From Bariatricus massiliensis (GTDB lineage: Bacteria > Bacillota > Clostridia > Lachnospirales > Lachnospiraceae), in assembly GCF_900086725.1 (NCBI RefSeq), contig NZ_LT574838.1, positions 1,065,617 to 1,129,616 on the forward strand: a DNA stretch of 64,000 nt, in the 5' to 3' direction. Positions 1-8,441 of this stretch are shown here, piece by piece. Below the pieces are notes generated by a model. It did no database searches. It had not been told where the DNA came from and was given only the letters and a program-made list of their open reading frames with translations. How positions within the stretch are numbered: position 1 is the stretch's first letter; every line of letters starts with the position of its first letter. The position numbers and the translations under genes were made by a program.

Positions 1-786
1 AAACTGCAGGAAAAGGGCATCCCCTGCTCCTTCGTCTATCCTGCCAGTGATACGGTGGTAGACACATTCCAGCTTCTTATAAGCGATATCAGGCTGGCGC
101 AGATGGACTCCGACCTGCCGGCCGTACTGTATGTCACTTCCGACGCGCTCCTGTCCGACGGATTGACAAGCATCAACTCCAACAATTTAAGCATTCAGCA
201 GAGCCTTCTGGAATTTGATCAGGAGAATACGGCAGGGCTCGTAATCCGGCAGGCCCCTCATTGTTATGAGATATACACGACACAGCAGATTGTAAAAAAC
301 ATCACCGATAATTTCACGAACTGCCGGCTCCGGGCCTTTATCTTCAGCCGGACAGGCATCGAGACACAGATTGGATATGGGATTGGAGCCAACGTAATGA
401 AAGCCCGCAACAACGCCTCCGCCGCCTCTAAAATCGCGCAGAGGAACCACAAGTCCTACCTTATCAATCAAAGCGAAGCTTTGGTCGGGCCGCTGGAGGC
501 GTCTAACAGTACCGGTAATACGAAGGAAGTAACCCCCGGTATTCTTCAGGCCGCAAGCGATTCCCGTCTCTCACTTTCCACCATCCAGCGTATTCTCTCC
601 GCCACGGAGATGCTGGGAACAAAAGAGCTAACCACACAAGATCTGGCCTCCTCCCTGCAGGTTACCGCCGCTAACGCAAATCGTTTCTTGAATACATTGT
701 TAAAAAGCGGATATGCAGAAATCGTTTCCGAGAAAAAAAGCTATTCAAAAGGACGGCCAAGCCGCATTTATAAAATATTATTATGA
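1..786 (+). CDS. Transcriptional regulator with C-terminal winged helix, 5' end outside window
   Basis: The frame is open from base 1, so the gene starts upstream of the window; about 261 codons are visible. The C-terminal part (roughly the last 85 residues) reads as a winged-helix domain: a helix around STIQRILSATEML, a TTQDLASSLQVT helix-turn-helix, a recognition-like stretch TAANANRFLNTLLKSGY, and a basic wing ending KGRPSRIYKI. The middle holds GYGIGANVMKARNNASAA, which resembles the ligand loop of nucleotidyl-cyclase-fold (GGDEF-like or GTP cyclohydrolase III-like) sensor domains. A one-component regulator sensing a small molecule is inferred; its target may be the transporter downstream. 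I cannot name the family with certainty. Confidence 0.6.
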   Translation, partial: KLQEKGIPCSFVYPASDTVVDTFQLLISDIRLAQMDSDLPAVLYVTSDALLSDGLTSINSNNLSIQQSLLEFDQENTAGLVIRQAPHCYEIYTTQQIVKNITDNFTNCRLRAFIFSRTGIETQIGYGIGANVMKARNNASAASKIAQRNHKSYLINQSEALVGPLEASNSTGNTKEVTPGILQAASDSRLSLSTIQRILSATEMLGTKELTTQDLASSLQVTAANANRFLNTLLKSGYAEIVSEKKSYSKGRPSRIYKILL

Positions 787-912
787 TGTCAGGGTCCCAA
801 GGTTATCCAATGCATGCTTGCATGCAATTGGATAACTTTAGGATTTTGGGAGCACGAAGTGCGGAGAAATCTGTAGACATCAAAGTCAAAGAGTATTTTG
901 ACCCCAGCATCT
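784..912. repeat. Imperfect palindromic intergenic element
   Basis: The element starts at the stop codon of the upstream regulator. It contains a near-perfect hairpin at 802-836 (arms GTTATCCAATGCATGC and GCATGC-A-ATTGGATAAC, 2-nt loop), a smaller GCAC-GAA-GTGC hairpin, and outer arms GATGTCAGGGTC and GACCCCAGCATC. The 15-mer at 860-874 recurs in opposite orientation at 48530-48544. No U-run follows the main hairpin, so a simple terminator is unlikely. The rest of the gap up to 1088 is AT-rich and presumably carries the promoter of the next gene; no clear hexamers were chosen. Confidence 0.55.
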
Positions 913-1103
913 TATTATAATAGACATTTCAGGAAGGGCGTTGTGCATTATGCATCAATTCCCTTCTTTTATTTTGTGCAATTAGGAGAATTGTGCTCCT
1001 GTATTACTAATGTATTTAATATTATTATTGAATTTATTTATTAAATAGTATATTATTTACTCATACTAAAAAACAAAAGATTCTCCACAGGAGGTAATTT
1101 CCC

Positions 1104-2450
1104 GTGAAACATTATGCAAAACAGGCATCTCTTTCCGATTCTCTGTACAAAAATGAAATCGTATCCTACGGGCTGGGAGCACTGGCCGGAACCCTTCCTC
1201 ATCAATTCAAACTCCAGTTCGGGATGAGCTTTATGACCGATATAGCCGGGCTGCCTATCGCTGCGGTCGGTTTCTGGAACATGGTGCTATCCTTTTGGGA
1301 CGCCGTCAATGACCCGATTATCGGCCGGCTGGTGGACCGTACGAATACGAAGCGCTTCGGAAAGTACCGCCCCCATATGATATTCGGCTCTATTTTCTGG
1401 GCTGTCACCATTCTCCTTTTGTTCGTCGTACCGCCGGGTTCTGAGCTTGTGCGGCTCGTCTACTATTTAATTGTGATGGCTCTCTTCTCCGTGTTCTATA
1501 CACAATTTACCATTCCATGGCAGGCCCTCAACAGCGTAATGTCCAGAGACCCACACCAGCGGAACCTCCTGCTTGCCTCCCGCCAACTGGTAGGCGCTTT
1601 CGCCACCTCCGCAGTGGGGTTATTTACCATTCCCGTGGTGTCTGCCTTTCATGATGTTCGGGCGGGCTGGCTGGCCGCCGCCGCTATCGTGGCCTTTTTA
1701 TGTGTGGCCAGCGCATTAGTTGCCGCCCGCAGCGCCCGCCGGATGGACTATCATAATTCCATTCCCACAAAAAAACATGCCACCTTCCGGGAACTGGCAC
1801 AGCTTCTTTTTCACAACAAGGCAGTCCTGTGTACGGGGTTACTGCTTGGCTTTGTAAATATGGGCATCTCCTTCAATGCTGCCATAAGTATCTACTACCT
1901 CAAATATGTTGTCCATAATACAAGCATCCTTGCCCCTATCTCCGTGATTAAGATATTGTCCACTTTACTCGTTATGCCCTTGATGCCCGCCTTACTGCGC
2001 AGACTCGGAAAAATCCGTATCCTTTGTGTGAGCATGCTCCTTCAGACCGTATCGGCCCTGATGCTCCTCGTCCTGCGGGACGGGGCAGGATTACCTTTGG
2101 TTGTGATAATGAGCACAATTACGGCAATAGGCCTGACCTGCGCCAACACCTGCTGCTTTTCCCTCATTCCGGACTGTACGGATTATACAGAAGTCCACTA
2201 TGGAAACGCCCATGCCGGATTCATCAACTCCGTCAGCACCTTTGTCCGCAAGTTCTTTGGCGCGTTCTCCACCTTGATAGTGGGCGGCTTTCTGGAACTT
2301 GCCGGTTATACAGCCGACGAGACTTCCTTTTCCGTCGTGAACACTATCGTAGACCTTAAAGTATGGATTCCCATTATATTACTTGCCGCAGTCCTGATTG
2401 TTGCCAGACAATTCCCTGCCCTGCAGGCAGAAACCAAAACCAGCCACTGA
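1104..2450 (+). CDS. GPH-family (MelB-like) sugar:cation symporter
   Basis: A 448-residue protein with about 12 hydrophobic segments. It carries the family motif after TM2, DAVNDPIIGRLVDRT followed by KRFGKYRPH, typical of the glycoside-pentoside-hexuronide:cation symporters (Na+/H+ coupled uptake of glycosides or uronides). The second-half signature DCTDYTEVHYGNAHAGF also fits. The start is GTG at 1104, preceded by a strong AGGAGGTAA ribosome site. It is monocistronic, between an imperfect palindromic element and a bidirectional terminator. The substrate cannot be told from sequence; a beta-glucoside or uronide is typical of the family. Confidence 0.88.
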   Translation: MKHYAKQASLSDSLYKNEIVSYGLGALAGTLPHQFKLQFGMSFMTDIAGLPIAAVGFWNMVLSFWDAVNDPIIGRLVDRTNTKRFGKYRPHMIFGSIFWAVTILLLFVVPPGSELVRLVYYLIVMALFSVFYTQFTIPWQALNSVMSRDPHQRNLLLASRQLVGAFATSAVGLFTIPVVSAFHDVRAGWLAAAAIVAFLCVASALVAARSARRMDYHNSIPTKKHATFRELAQLLFHNKAVLCTGLLLGFVNMGISFNAAISIYYLKYVVHNTSILAPISVIKILSTLLVMPLMPALLRRLGKIRILCVSMLLQTVSALMLLVLRDGAGLPLVVIMSTITAIGLTCANTCCFSLIPDCTDYTEVHYGNAHAGFINSVSTFVRKFFGAFSTLIVGGFLELAGYTADETSFSVVNTIVDLKVWIPIILLAAVLIVARQFPALQAETKTSH

Positions 2451-2452
2451 TA

Positions 2453-2495
2453 AAAAGGGTATGCAGAAATGTCCCTCATTTCTGCATACCCTTTT
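2453..2495. terminator. Bidirectional intrinsic terminator
   Basis: A perfect 19-bp inverted repeat (AAAAGGGTATGCAGAAATG and its complement) with a 5-nt loop. It is flanked by A-rich and T-rich ends on both strands, between the convergent symporter and amidase genes. Confidence 0.9.
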
Positions 2496-2517
2496 GTCAC
2501 GTACACACTTCCGGATA

Positions 2518-3285
2518 CTACGTCATACTCACTATCACGGTAGGATACCCCGCCCGTTTCAACCGCTGCTCCATCTGCACTGCCTCGGCCAGAGTCATAT
2601 AATCTCCCACCTGTACCCGGTCATATTGGCCACTGTCATCTATATACGCGGGGAAGTCCATCTCAATCAGCTCCTGAAGCAGACGGTTGGCATAAGTACT
2701 GTTCCTGAAGGCTCCCACCTGTACCCGGTAATGCATTTCATCTTCTACCGCTCCTACATTTAATGTATCTAATATGCCGTCGGCAATAGCCTGTGCGATA
2801 TCGTTGAAATTATTGTCAAACAGCAGATTATCCGTGTCCGAATTAATAAATCCCACTTCTACCAGAACTGCAGGCATCCGGGTTCTTCTCAGCACGACAA
2901 GGTTGGGCCTTGCCTTTACACCCAGATTCACAAATCCCACCGTCTCCAGCTGCGCGTTAATATTCTGTGCCATCTCATATTTGATTCCCGACAAATCATA
3001 GACCAGACTTTCCACTCCCGAATATTGATTGGGCATGGGGCTCGAATTCCGGTGAATGGATACGAAGAAATCCACCCCCGCCTCATTTGCCTCCATGGCT
3101 TTCTGGTAAGGGGTCTCGTAGACATCCGTGGTTCTTGTGTATTCCACATCTATATCATTATTCTGTAAAATCTCTCCGATAGCCAGTACAAGCCGCAAAG
3201 TGTCATCCTTCTCCTGCCGCCCGTTATATACTGCTCCGGGATCGCTGCCGCCGTGCCCGGCGTCTAACATTATTGAATATGGCAT
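2518..3285 (-). CDS. N-acetylmuramoyl-L-alanine amidase (Amidase_3) with SPOR domain
   Basis: A 255-residue peptidoglycan amidase. Residues 1-175 are an Amidase_3 catalytic domain with zinc ligands H11 (DAGHGG), E25 and H78 (SIHRN) and catalytic E143 (VEVGF). Residues about 185-255 form a SPOR-like domain with two repeats (HYRVQVGAF and YDRVQVGDY) expected to bind denuded glycan. There is no signal peptide: the catalytic motif begins at residue 8. Known proteins of this layout (CwlC/CwlV type) act in mother-cell lysis after sporulation, so a sporulation role is inferred. It lies 29 bp behind the FtsX permease and has an AAAGGAA ribosome site, so it may be the last gene of the array upstream. 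Confidence 0.85.
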   Translation of the reverse strand: MPYSIMLDAGHGGSDPGAVYNGRQEKDDTLRLVLAIGEILQNNDIDVEYTRTTDVYETPYQKAMEANEAGVDFFVSIHRNSSPMPNQYSGVESLVYDLSGIKYEMAQNINAQLETVGFVNLGVKARPNLVVLRRTRMPAVLVEVGFINSDTDNLLFDNNFNDIAQAIADGILDTLNVGAVEDEMHYRVQVGAFRNSTYANRLLQELIEMDFPAYIDDSGQYDRVQVGDYMTLAEAVQMEQRLKRAGYPTVIVSMT

Positions 3286-3314
3286 AAGATTAGTTCCTTT
3301 CGCATCGTTCTATT

Positions 3315-6089
3315 CTATGATATGCGAACAGCGGCAGGAAGTGCAGCGCAGATTCCTGCCAGACTTAATATTAACAAAAAGAACCACCCAAACGGATATC
3401 CAAACACAAAATAGGACAGTTTCTCATTCATATAGAAAGATATCGCTGCCAAAATCCCGCTTCCTGCCGTCAGCATCAGCCCTGCCACGACCAGACAGTA
3501 ATACAGGCCTTCCGCCTGCAGAAGCTTCCGCCTCTGTCTTTTCGTCATTCCCACGCTCTCCATAATATCCAGCTCTTTTTTTCTAGATAAAATTCCCGTA
3601 ATCATGACATTAAAGTAATTCATCAGCCCGGCAGACAAAAGAACCGCACTGATACTCCCAAAAATCATGCGGTTTCCCTGAATATAGTTTGCCGCCTCCG
3701 ACAAAAGCTCCGACTTGCTGATACAGAAAATGCCCGCCTCTCCGCGCTCACCTTCCATGTTGGTAACTTCAGCCGCTCTTCTTTGGTTCTCCCGAATGAC
3801 AATCTCCTGAATCTCTGCCTTAACCGCCGGCTCTTTTTCCTTTTCCACTTCCAGCTCCATATAGAGCGTCTTTTTATCTGAAGGCAGCTTCTCAAAGCCT
3901 TTCTCACTGATAAGATAATATATGGAGCCTTTTGCGCCATGCCATGTCTGCCTGATTTCAGGGAACTCTTCTCCACGATTGTCAACATAACCGCACAGCG
4001 CAAACGCCTCTGACTGCTTTCTTGGAAATGTCTCCTCCATGGTATCACGCTCCTCCGGGTTCATCTTGTTCCAAGCCATCCATTCTTCCTTTGACCAGAG
4101 CGAAGTAAAATACACCGGTTCCCCCACGCTTTCTGCCGCCATCACTTCCTGCTCCGGGGATAATAGATGGTCGTGGAGAATTACCACACCGGTGCCATTT
4201 TGCAAGCTTTCCATGTCCACCGACAGTTTATTTTCTTCTGCATATTTCTGGAGTTCATTGATTTCTTCCTCGCTTAATATCTGGATTATATCCGCTTCAA
4301 ATCCTTCCACCATGGCATAGTCGGAGCTGTAACCCGTACCTTCCTTTTCAGCCGCTTTCCCATTATAATCATCCTCTAAAGGCCGAATCCCTTTCCGGGA
4401 AACCGTGGAAATCATATAGGCCCCCTCCATAATATAGGACTTTGTCCTATCCACTCCGTCAAGCTTTAGCAGTTCCTCCTTGACCTCCGTGGAAACAGGT
4501 TCGAACTCATCATATTCGTTCCCATATAGCAGACAAAAATTATCTCCCTCTGTTTTCATGGGGTCTTCTCCTGCATCCCGGGATTTATATTCCATGCCAT
4601 ATCCCTCTTCCTTCCCCCACTCGCTGAATTCTCCGGAAATCAAAAAATCCGGGCGTTTTTCAATCACATGCATATAATCGCTGCCCTTTGTAATGACAAT
4701 CGTTCCCAGAAAAGCCTCCATGCCGAGAAAGAGAGAAAAAACGGTAAGCAAGAACCGTCCCTTCTGTCTGGTCAGGTTTTGCCATGCCATATACCACAGC
4801 TCCAGCTCGGCGCTCCTTCTTTTATAGTTCACTCTTTCCGGTTTTTGTCGCACTTTTGCCTTATTACTCGCCGGAATTGTATAATCTACACTTTCCACAC
4901 AAGATATATTTACGACACGGTAAATGACTCCCGCGGCGGCTCCTGCCGCAAGAACCACGGCAAATACTGTGGCGGCGCCAAGAATCTCCGGACGGAATAT
5001 TTCAAATCCCCCTGCACCGCCATATCTGCTTAAATACTGGCTGCCCAGAATTCTTGGTATAGCGAAGTGCAGTACGAACGTAGAAAGGGAAATCCCCAAC
5101 ACTACTCCCGGAATTATGGCACTTCGAATCTGTCCGAAATATATGCTGCGAATTTGCTTTTTTGTTGTGCCTATCGTATGCAAAAGTCCCATCTGGCGAA
5201 TATCTCCCGCCATAGAAATATGCATCACATTATGTACCAAAAAAAACATGCCGCACAAGATTACAAGTGCCCCCAGCACAGCCATGCCGTAACCTCCTGC
5301 CATCCGGCCCACTGCATCGTATGTAAAAGTGTTGCCCGCGGTTATTTTAATGTTTGTGCCATCCTCCTGCAAATCTTGATACAGCCTTTGCTCCACTTCC
5401 CTCCAGTCCATATTGTCGGACTGGCAGATCAGCATATTCGCATTTTCCCGGATATCATATCCCCAGGCTTTATATTTTGCCTGTGAAATATAGCTTGTCC
5501 TAGAGACTGTCCGGCTGTCTGCATAATCTGTATACCAGCCGCTGAGACGAAACGTTTCTTCCTCCGTGCGAAACAGTCCTAAGTTCACCGTAAGCGGAAT
5601 CTCCATCCCTGCTGCCGGCTCATGGATTCCCATGTCTTTCAGTGTCCGTGCCGAAAGCATAATCTCCTGCTCCTCCTCAGGATAATGCCCATGAATATCT
5701 GTATAGGCAGGTTTGACCATCTTCTCCCACGCCAGCTCATCCAACACGCGAATCCTGCCGGCCTCTTTTCCCTCGAAAACAGCTTCTCCCGCAGGGGCAT
5801 ATCTGCCCAACGATTTTACATACGCAAGTGTGGACGCCTCCTCATACTGCCGCTGGCTCACATTCGCGACTTCTACCGAAGCTGCCGTCCCGGCCGCCCT
5901 TACTGCTCTCAAATATTCTGCCTTCACCTTGCCAAAGGATATGCCAAATACCATAGTCAATGTGACAATGCACAGACAAACCGCGCCCGCAAGAATGCGG
6001 TTCCTTCCTTTATTGGATTGCCCAAACTTTTTTGACAACATCCGAATCACGTCTTTATTGTGACTAGGGATAGCACCGTTTCCACTCAT
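3315..6089 (-). CDS. ABC transporter permease with two FtsX domains (module 1)
   Basis: 924 residues. An N-terminal TM near 28-50 is followed by an extracytoplasmic domain to about 260, three TMs (around 265-400), a second TM near 445-470 starting the second FtsX half, a large extracytoplasmic loop of about 300 residues, and three C-terminal TMs. This is the MacB/FtsX exporter fold duplicated in one chain, longer than BceB (about 650 residues). The start is ATG at 6089 with GGGAGGGG upstream that overlaps the stop of the ATPase gene. Together with the ATPase it should form an ABC complex that removes or senses membrane-active peptides (inferred from the adjacent TCS). It is paralogous to the permease at 8442-11012. 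Confidence 0.85.
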   Translation of the reverse strand: MSGNGAIPSHNKDVIRMLSKKFGQSNKGRNRILAGAVCLCIVTLTMVFGISFGKVKAEYLRAVRAAGTAASVEVANVSQRQYEEASTLAYVKSLGRYAPAGEAVFEGKEAGRIRVLDELAWEKMVKPAYTDIHGHYPEEEQEIMLSARTLKDMGIHEPAAGMEIPLTVNLGLFRTEEETFRLSGWYTDYADSRTVSRTSYISQAKYKAWGYDIRENANMLICQSDNMDWREVEQRLYQDLQEDGTNIKITAGNTFTYDAVGRMAGGYGMAVLGALVILCGMFFLVHNVMHISMAGDIRQMGLLHTIGTTKKQIRSIYFGQIRSAIIPGVVLGISLSTFVLHFAIPRILGSQYLSRYGGAGGFEIFRPEILGAATVFAVVLAAGAAAGVIYRVVNISCVESVDYTIPASNKAKVRQKPERVNYKRRSAELELWYMAWQNLTRQKGRFLLTVFSLFLGMEAFLGTIVITKGSDYMHVIEKRPDFLISGEFSEWGKEEGYGMEYKSRDAGEDPMKTEGDNFCLLYGNEYDEFEPVSTEVKEELLKLDGVDRTKSYIMEGAYMISTVSRKGIRPLEDDYNGKAAEKEGTGYSSDYAMVEGFEADIIQILSEEEINELQKYAEENKLSVDMESLQNGTGVVILHDHLLSPEQEVMAAESVGEPVYFTSLWSKEEWMAWNKMNPEERDTMEETFPRKQSEAFALCGYVDNRGEEFPEIRQTWHGAKGSIYYLISEKGFEKLPSDKKTLYMELEVEKEKEPAVKAEIQEIVIRENQRRAAEVTNMEGERGEAGIFCISKSELLSEAANYIQGNRMIFGSISAVLLSAGLMNYFNVMITGILSRKKELDIMESVGMTKRQRRKLLQAEGLYYCLVVAGLMLTAGSGILAAISFYMNEKLSYFVFGYPFGWFFLLILSLAGICAALPAAVRIS

Positions 6090-6092
6090 GAC

Positions 6093-6767
6093 TTACCCCT
6101 CCCGCCCGCAGATTCGGCCATCCGCGATTCGTATGACATAATCAGCCATCTGCGCCACTTCCTCTTGATGTGTCACAACGATTACCGTTTGATGAAATCT
6201 TTCTGCGCAGGCTCTCAAAAGCCCTACTACTTCTACGCTTGTCTCCGAATCCAGATTTCCGGTAGGTTCATCCGCCAGTAGAATGGCTGGCTTTGTCATA
6301 AGCGCTCTCGCGATTGCTACTCTCTGCTGCTGACCGCCGGATAATGTCCGTGGCAGACGCTGTAATTGCTCCTGAATCCCAAGAACGCCTGTAATCCCCT
6401 CCAGCAGGCCGCTGTCTATATCGGAGCCGTCCAGACGCAGGGGAAGTACTATATTCTCGTATACACTTAGCACGGGAACCAAATTGTATTGCTGGAATAC
6501 AAAACCGATATTTCTCCTGCGAAATACCGTCCGCTCCTCGTCCCCCATATCCTTCAGACTGTTTCCGCGAATCCAGACACCGCCCTCAGTGGGCGTATCC
6601 AATCCTCCCAGCAGATTTAAAAGCGTGGTCTTTCCACATCCCGAAGTTCCCACCACCGCGGCAAACACGCCCTCCTCCACAGAGATACTAACACCGTCCA
6701 GCGCATGTACCTCATAAGTATCTGTCCTATAATATTTTTTTAATCCGACCGCCTTCACCATCTCCAT
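6093..6767 (-). CDS. ABC transporter ATP-binding protein, MacB/LolD type (module 1)
   Basis: 224 residues from the ATG at 6767, chosen because AGGAGAGGAG lies 9 nt upstream; a longer frame begins at a TTG at 6800. Walker A is GTSGCGKTT, the Q-loop lies in GFVFQQYNLVP, the signature is LSGGQQQRVAIARAL, Walker B is ILLADEPTGNLD, and the H-loop is VVTHQEE. This is the FtsX/MacB-partner subclass (3.A.1.122-like). It sits 3 bp before the permease gene and 59 bp after the kinase, so the proteins are surely partners. Confidence 0.9.
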   Translation of the reverse strand: MEMVKAVGLKKYYRTDTYEVHALDGVSISVEEGVFAAVVGTSGCGKTTLLNLLGGLDTPTEGGVWIRGNSLKDMGDEERTVFRRRNIGFVFQQYNLVPVLSVYENIVLPLRLDGSDIDSGLLEGITGVLGIQEQLQRLPRTLSGGQQQRVAIARALMTKPAILLADEPTGNLDSETSVEVVGLLRACAERFHQTVIVVTHQEEVAQMADYVIRIADGRICGREG

Positions 6768-6826
6768 AGCCAGTTTCTCCTCTCCTGCCCTACCAAACAA
6801 GTATAGACGGTAAATCTAACAGACTT

Positions 6827-7750
6827 CTAACAAACGAAAGGAAAACTCATTTCCATCAGCAGTCCCTTCTCCATCCGCTTCGCCGCCAAAAAACCGCCAT
6901 GCCTGTTCACGATTATTCTGGATAGATAGAGGCCGATTCCGTACCCTTGCTGGACAGTCACACGTTTCCCTCTGTAGAACCGTTGAAATATTAGATTTTC
7001 TTCCCCTGCTTCAATTCCGATTCCATAATCACGTATCCGTATTTTCAGAAACATTTCATTTTTTTCCATGGATACTTCTACCGTATCTCCGTTCTGACTG
7101 TACTTTACCGCATTATCAAGCAGATTGTAGATTGCCTCGCCCAGCCAATTGGGGTCATGAAGATAAACAGCCTCTTTAAGCAGTGTGATTTGGAATCGGA
7201 TATCCTTCATCTCCGCCTGTCCATATATCTGTCCCAGCGCATTTCTGACAGTTCTCAGTATATCTCGTTCCTCTTTTTTAATTGGGATTACTTGCTGCTC
7301 CAGCCGGGACATTTTGATAAAGTTCTCCACCAGAAAGTGTAATTTCCCCGTGCTTTCTTCCATGGCTGCAATATATTTCAAATGCTTCTCTGCCTCTTTG
7401 CCGGCACTCTCCCGCAAAAATCTTAGATAGGTTTCCATATTTGTAAGCGGCGTCCTCATCTGATGGGCAATCTCAGTAATTAACTTCTGAATACCGTCGC
7501 GGCTCTTCTCCGCATCGTCTCTTCTCCCCTGCATCACTTCCTGCACCCGCACCAGATAATGCTCTGCCTTTGCGCACAGTGTTTCCTCCCCCGAAGCTGC
7601 GGCCTCAATCCGCTTTTCATTTAAAATGTCTTCCGCCATCTTCACAATCTTTTTTAATTCCTGCCCACGGTACCGCCTCTGCAGTCCATACATTCCACCG
7701 GCACCCAACACCACTCCCAACAGAACGCTCGTCCCGATTACTAAATACAT
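6827..7750 (-). CDS. Sensor histidine kinase with a single short membrane anchor (module 1)
   Basis: The start at 7750 follows the response-regulator stop by one base, giving 307 residues; a 13-residue longer in-frame start overlaps the regulator and is less likely. One N-terminal TM (residues about 3-22) and no extracellular domain are seen. The DHp box is EIAHQMRTPL with H96, followed by the N-box NLLDNAVKY, G1 DYGIGIEAGE and G2 YGIGLYLS. Kinases without a sensor domain usually read stimuli through their cognate ABC permease (known for BceS-type intramembrane-sensing kinases), which fits the neighbouring FtsX permease. Confidence 0.87.
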   Translation of the reverse strand: MYLVIGTSVLLGVVLGAGGMYGLQRRYRGQELKKIVKMAEDILNEKRIEAAASGEETLCAKAEHYLVRVQEVMQGRRDDAEKSRDGIQKLITEIAHQMRTPLTNMETYLRFLRESAGKEAEKHLKYIAAMEESTGKLHFLVENFIKMSRLEQQVIPIKKEERDILRTVRNALGQIYGQAEMKDIRFQITLLKEAVYLHDPNWLGEAIYNLLDNAVKYSQNGDTVEVSMEKNEMFLKIRIRDYGIGIEAGEENLIFQRFYRGKRVTVQQGYGIGLYLSRIIVNRHGGFLAAKRMEKGLLMEMSFPFVC

Positions 7751-7751
7751 G

Positions 7752-8429
7752 TTATTTTTCCCCCATCCGATAACCAAGGCCAAACACATTTATGATATAG
7801 GTGGATTGTTTTACGTCTGGCTCTATCTTCTTCCTTAACCGGTTGATAGTCACACTGACCGTATTATCTACCACAAACTGCCCGTCCAGCCCCCATATCT
7901 TGTCCAAAATATTCTCTTTTGTCAGCACCTGATTTTGATTTGCCATCAGATATTCCAGCAGCTTGAATTCCTTCGCCGTCAACGGAATCTCCCTTCCGTT
8001 TATAAAAGCCTGTTTTCTATCCCTATATAGGACAATTTCCCGGAAGGAGAGCGTCTCTTCCTTCTTCCGCCTGAGCACTACCTCAATTCTTTTTAATAAT
8101 ACCCTCATAGAAAACGGCTTTACCACGTAATCATCCGCACCGATGTCATAAGCCGCCAGCATCTCCTGTTCCTCATCTCTGGCAGTCAAAAATAGGGCAG
8201 GAATATCACGCCTCTTCCGTATCTCCTGATACATGCTGAGTCCGTCTCCGTCCGGAAGACCGATGTCCACGAGAAGCAGCTCAGCTTGCTCTCCAATCGT
8301 GGACAGAACCTCTTTCTTTGTATGTGCGCATATGGTGTCATAACCGGCATCACGCAGAGCGATTTCCAGTGCCTGACTCAATAATCTGTCATCTTCAACT
8401 ATCCCAACTGTCATATTTTTTCTGCCCAC
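7752..8429 (-). CDS. OmpR-family response regulator (module 1)
   Basis: 225 residues. The receiver domain has acidic pair ED at about 12-13, phosphoacceptor D55 (LLVDIGLPDGDG), the T of FLTARDE and the K of YVVKPF. The C-terminal winged helix is of OmpR/PhoB type (LTAKEFKLLEYL, VTINRLRKKIEP, GLGYRMG). The first start is a GTG behind AAAGGAAG; an ATG five codons later is possible. It follows the permease of module 2 by 12 bp, linking the two modules in one transcript. Confidence 0.9.
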   Translation of the reverse strand: MGRKNMTVGIVEDDRLLSQALEIALRDAGYDTICAHTKKEVLSTIGEQAELLLVDIGLPDGDGLSMYQEIRKRRDIPALFLTARDEEQEMLAAYDIGADDYVVKPFSMRVLLKRIEVVLRRKKEETLSFREIVLYRDRKQAFINGREIPLTAKEFKLLEYLMANQNQVLTKENILDKIWGLDGQFVVDNTVSVTINRLRKKIEPDVKQSTYIINVFGLGYRMGEK

Positions 8430-8441
8430 AGCTTCCTTTCT

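Noticed and set aside
802..836. Hairpin as terminator of the first gene
   Set aside because: The stem is strong but followed by TTTAGGATTTTGGG rather than a U-run, and it is part of a larger repeat-like element.
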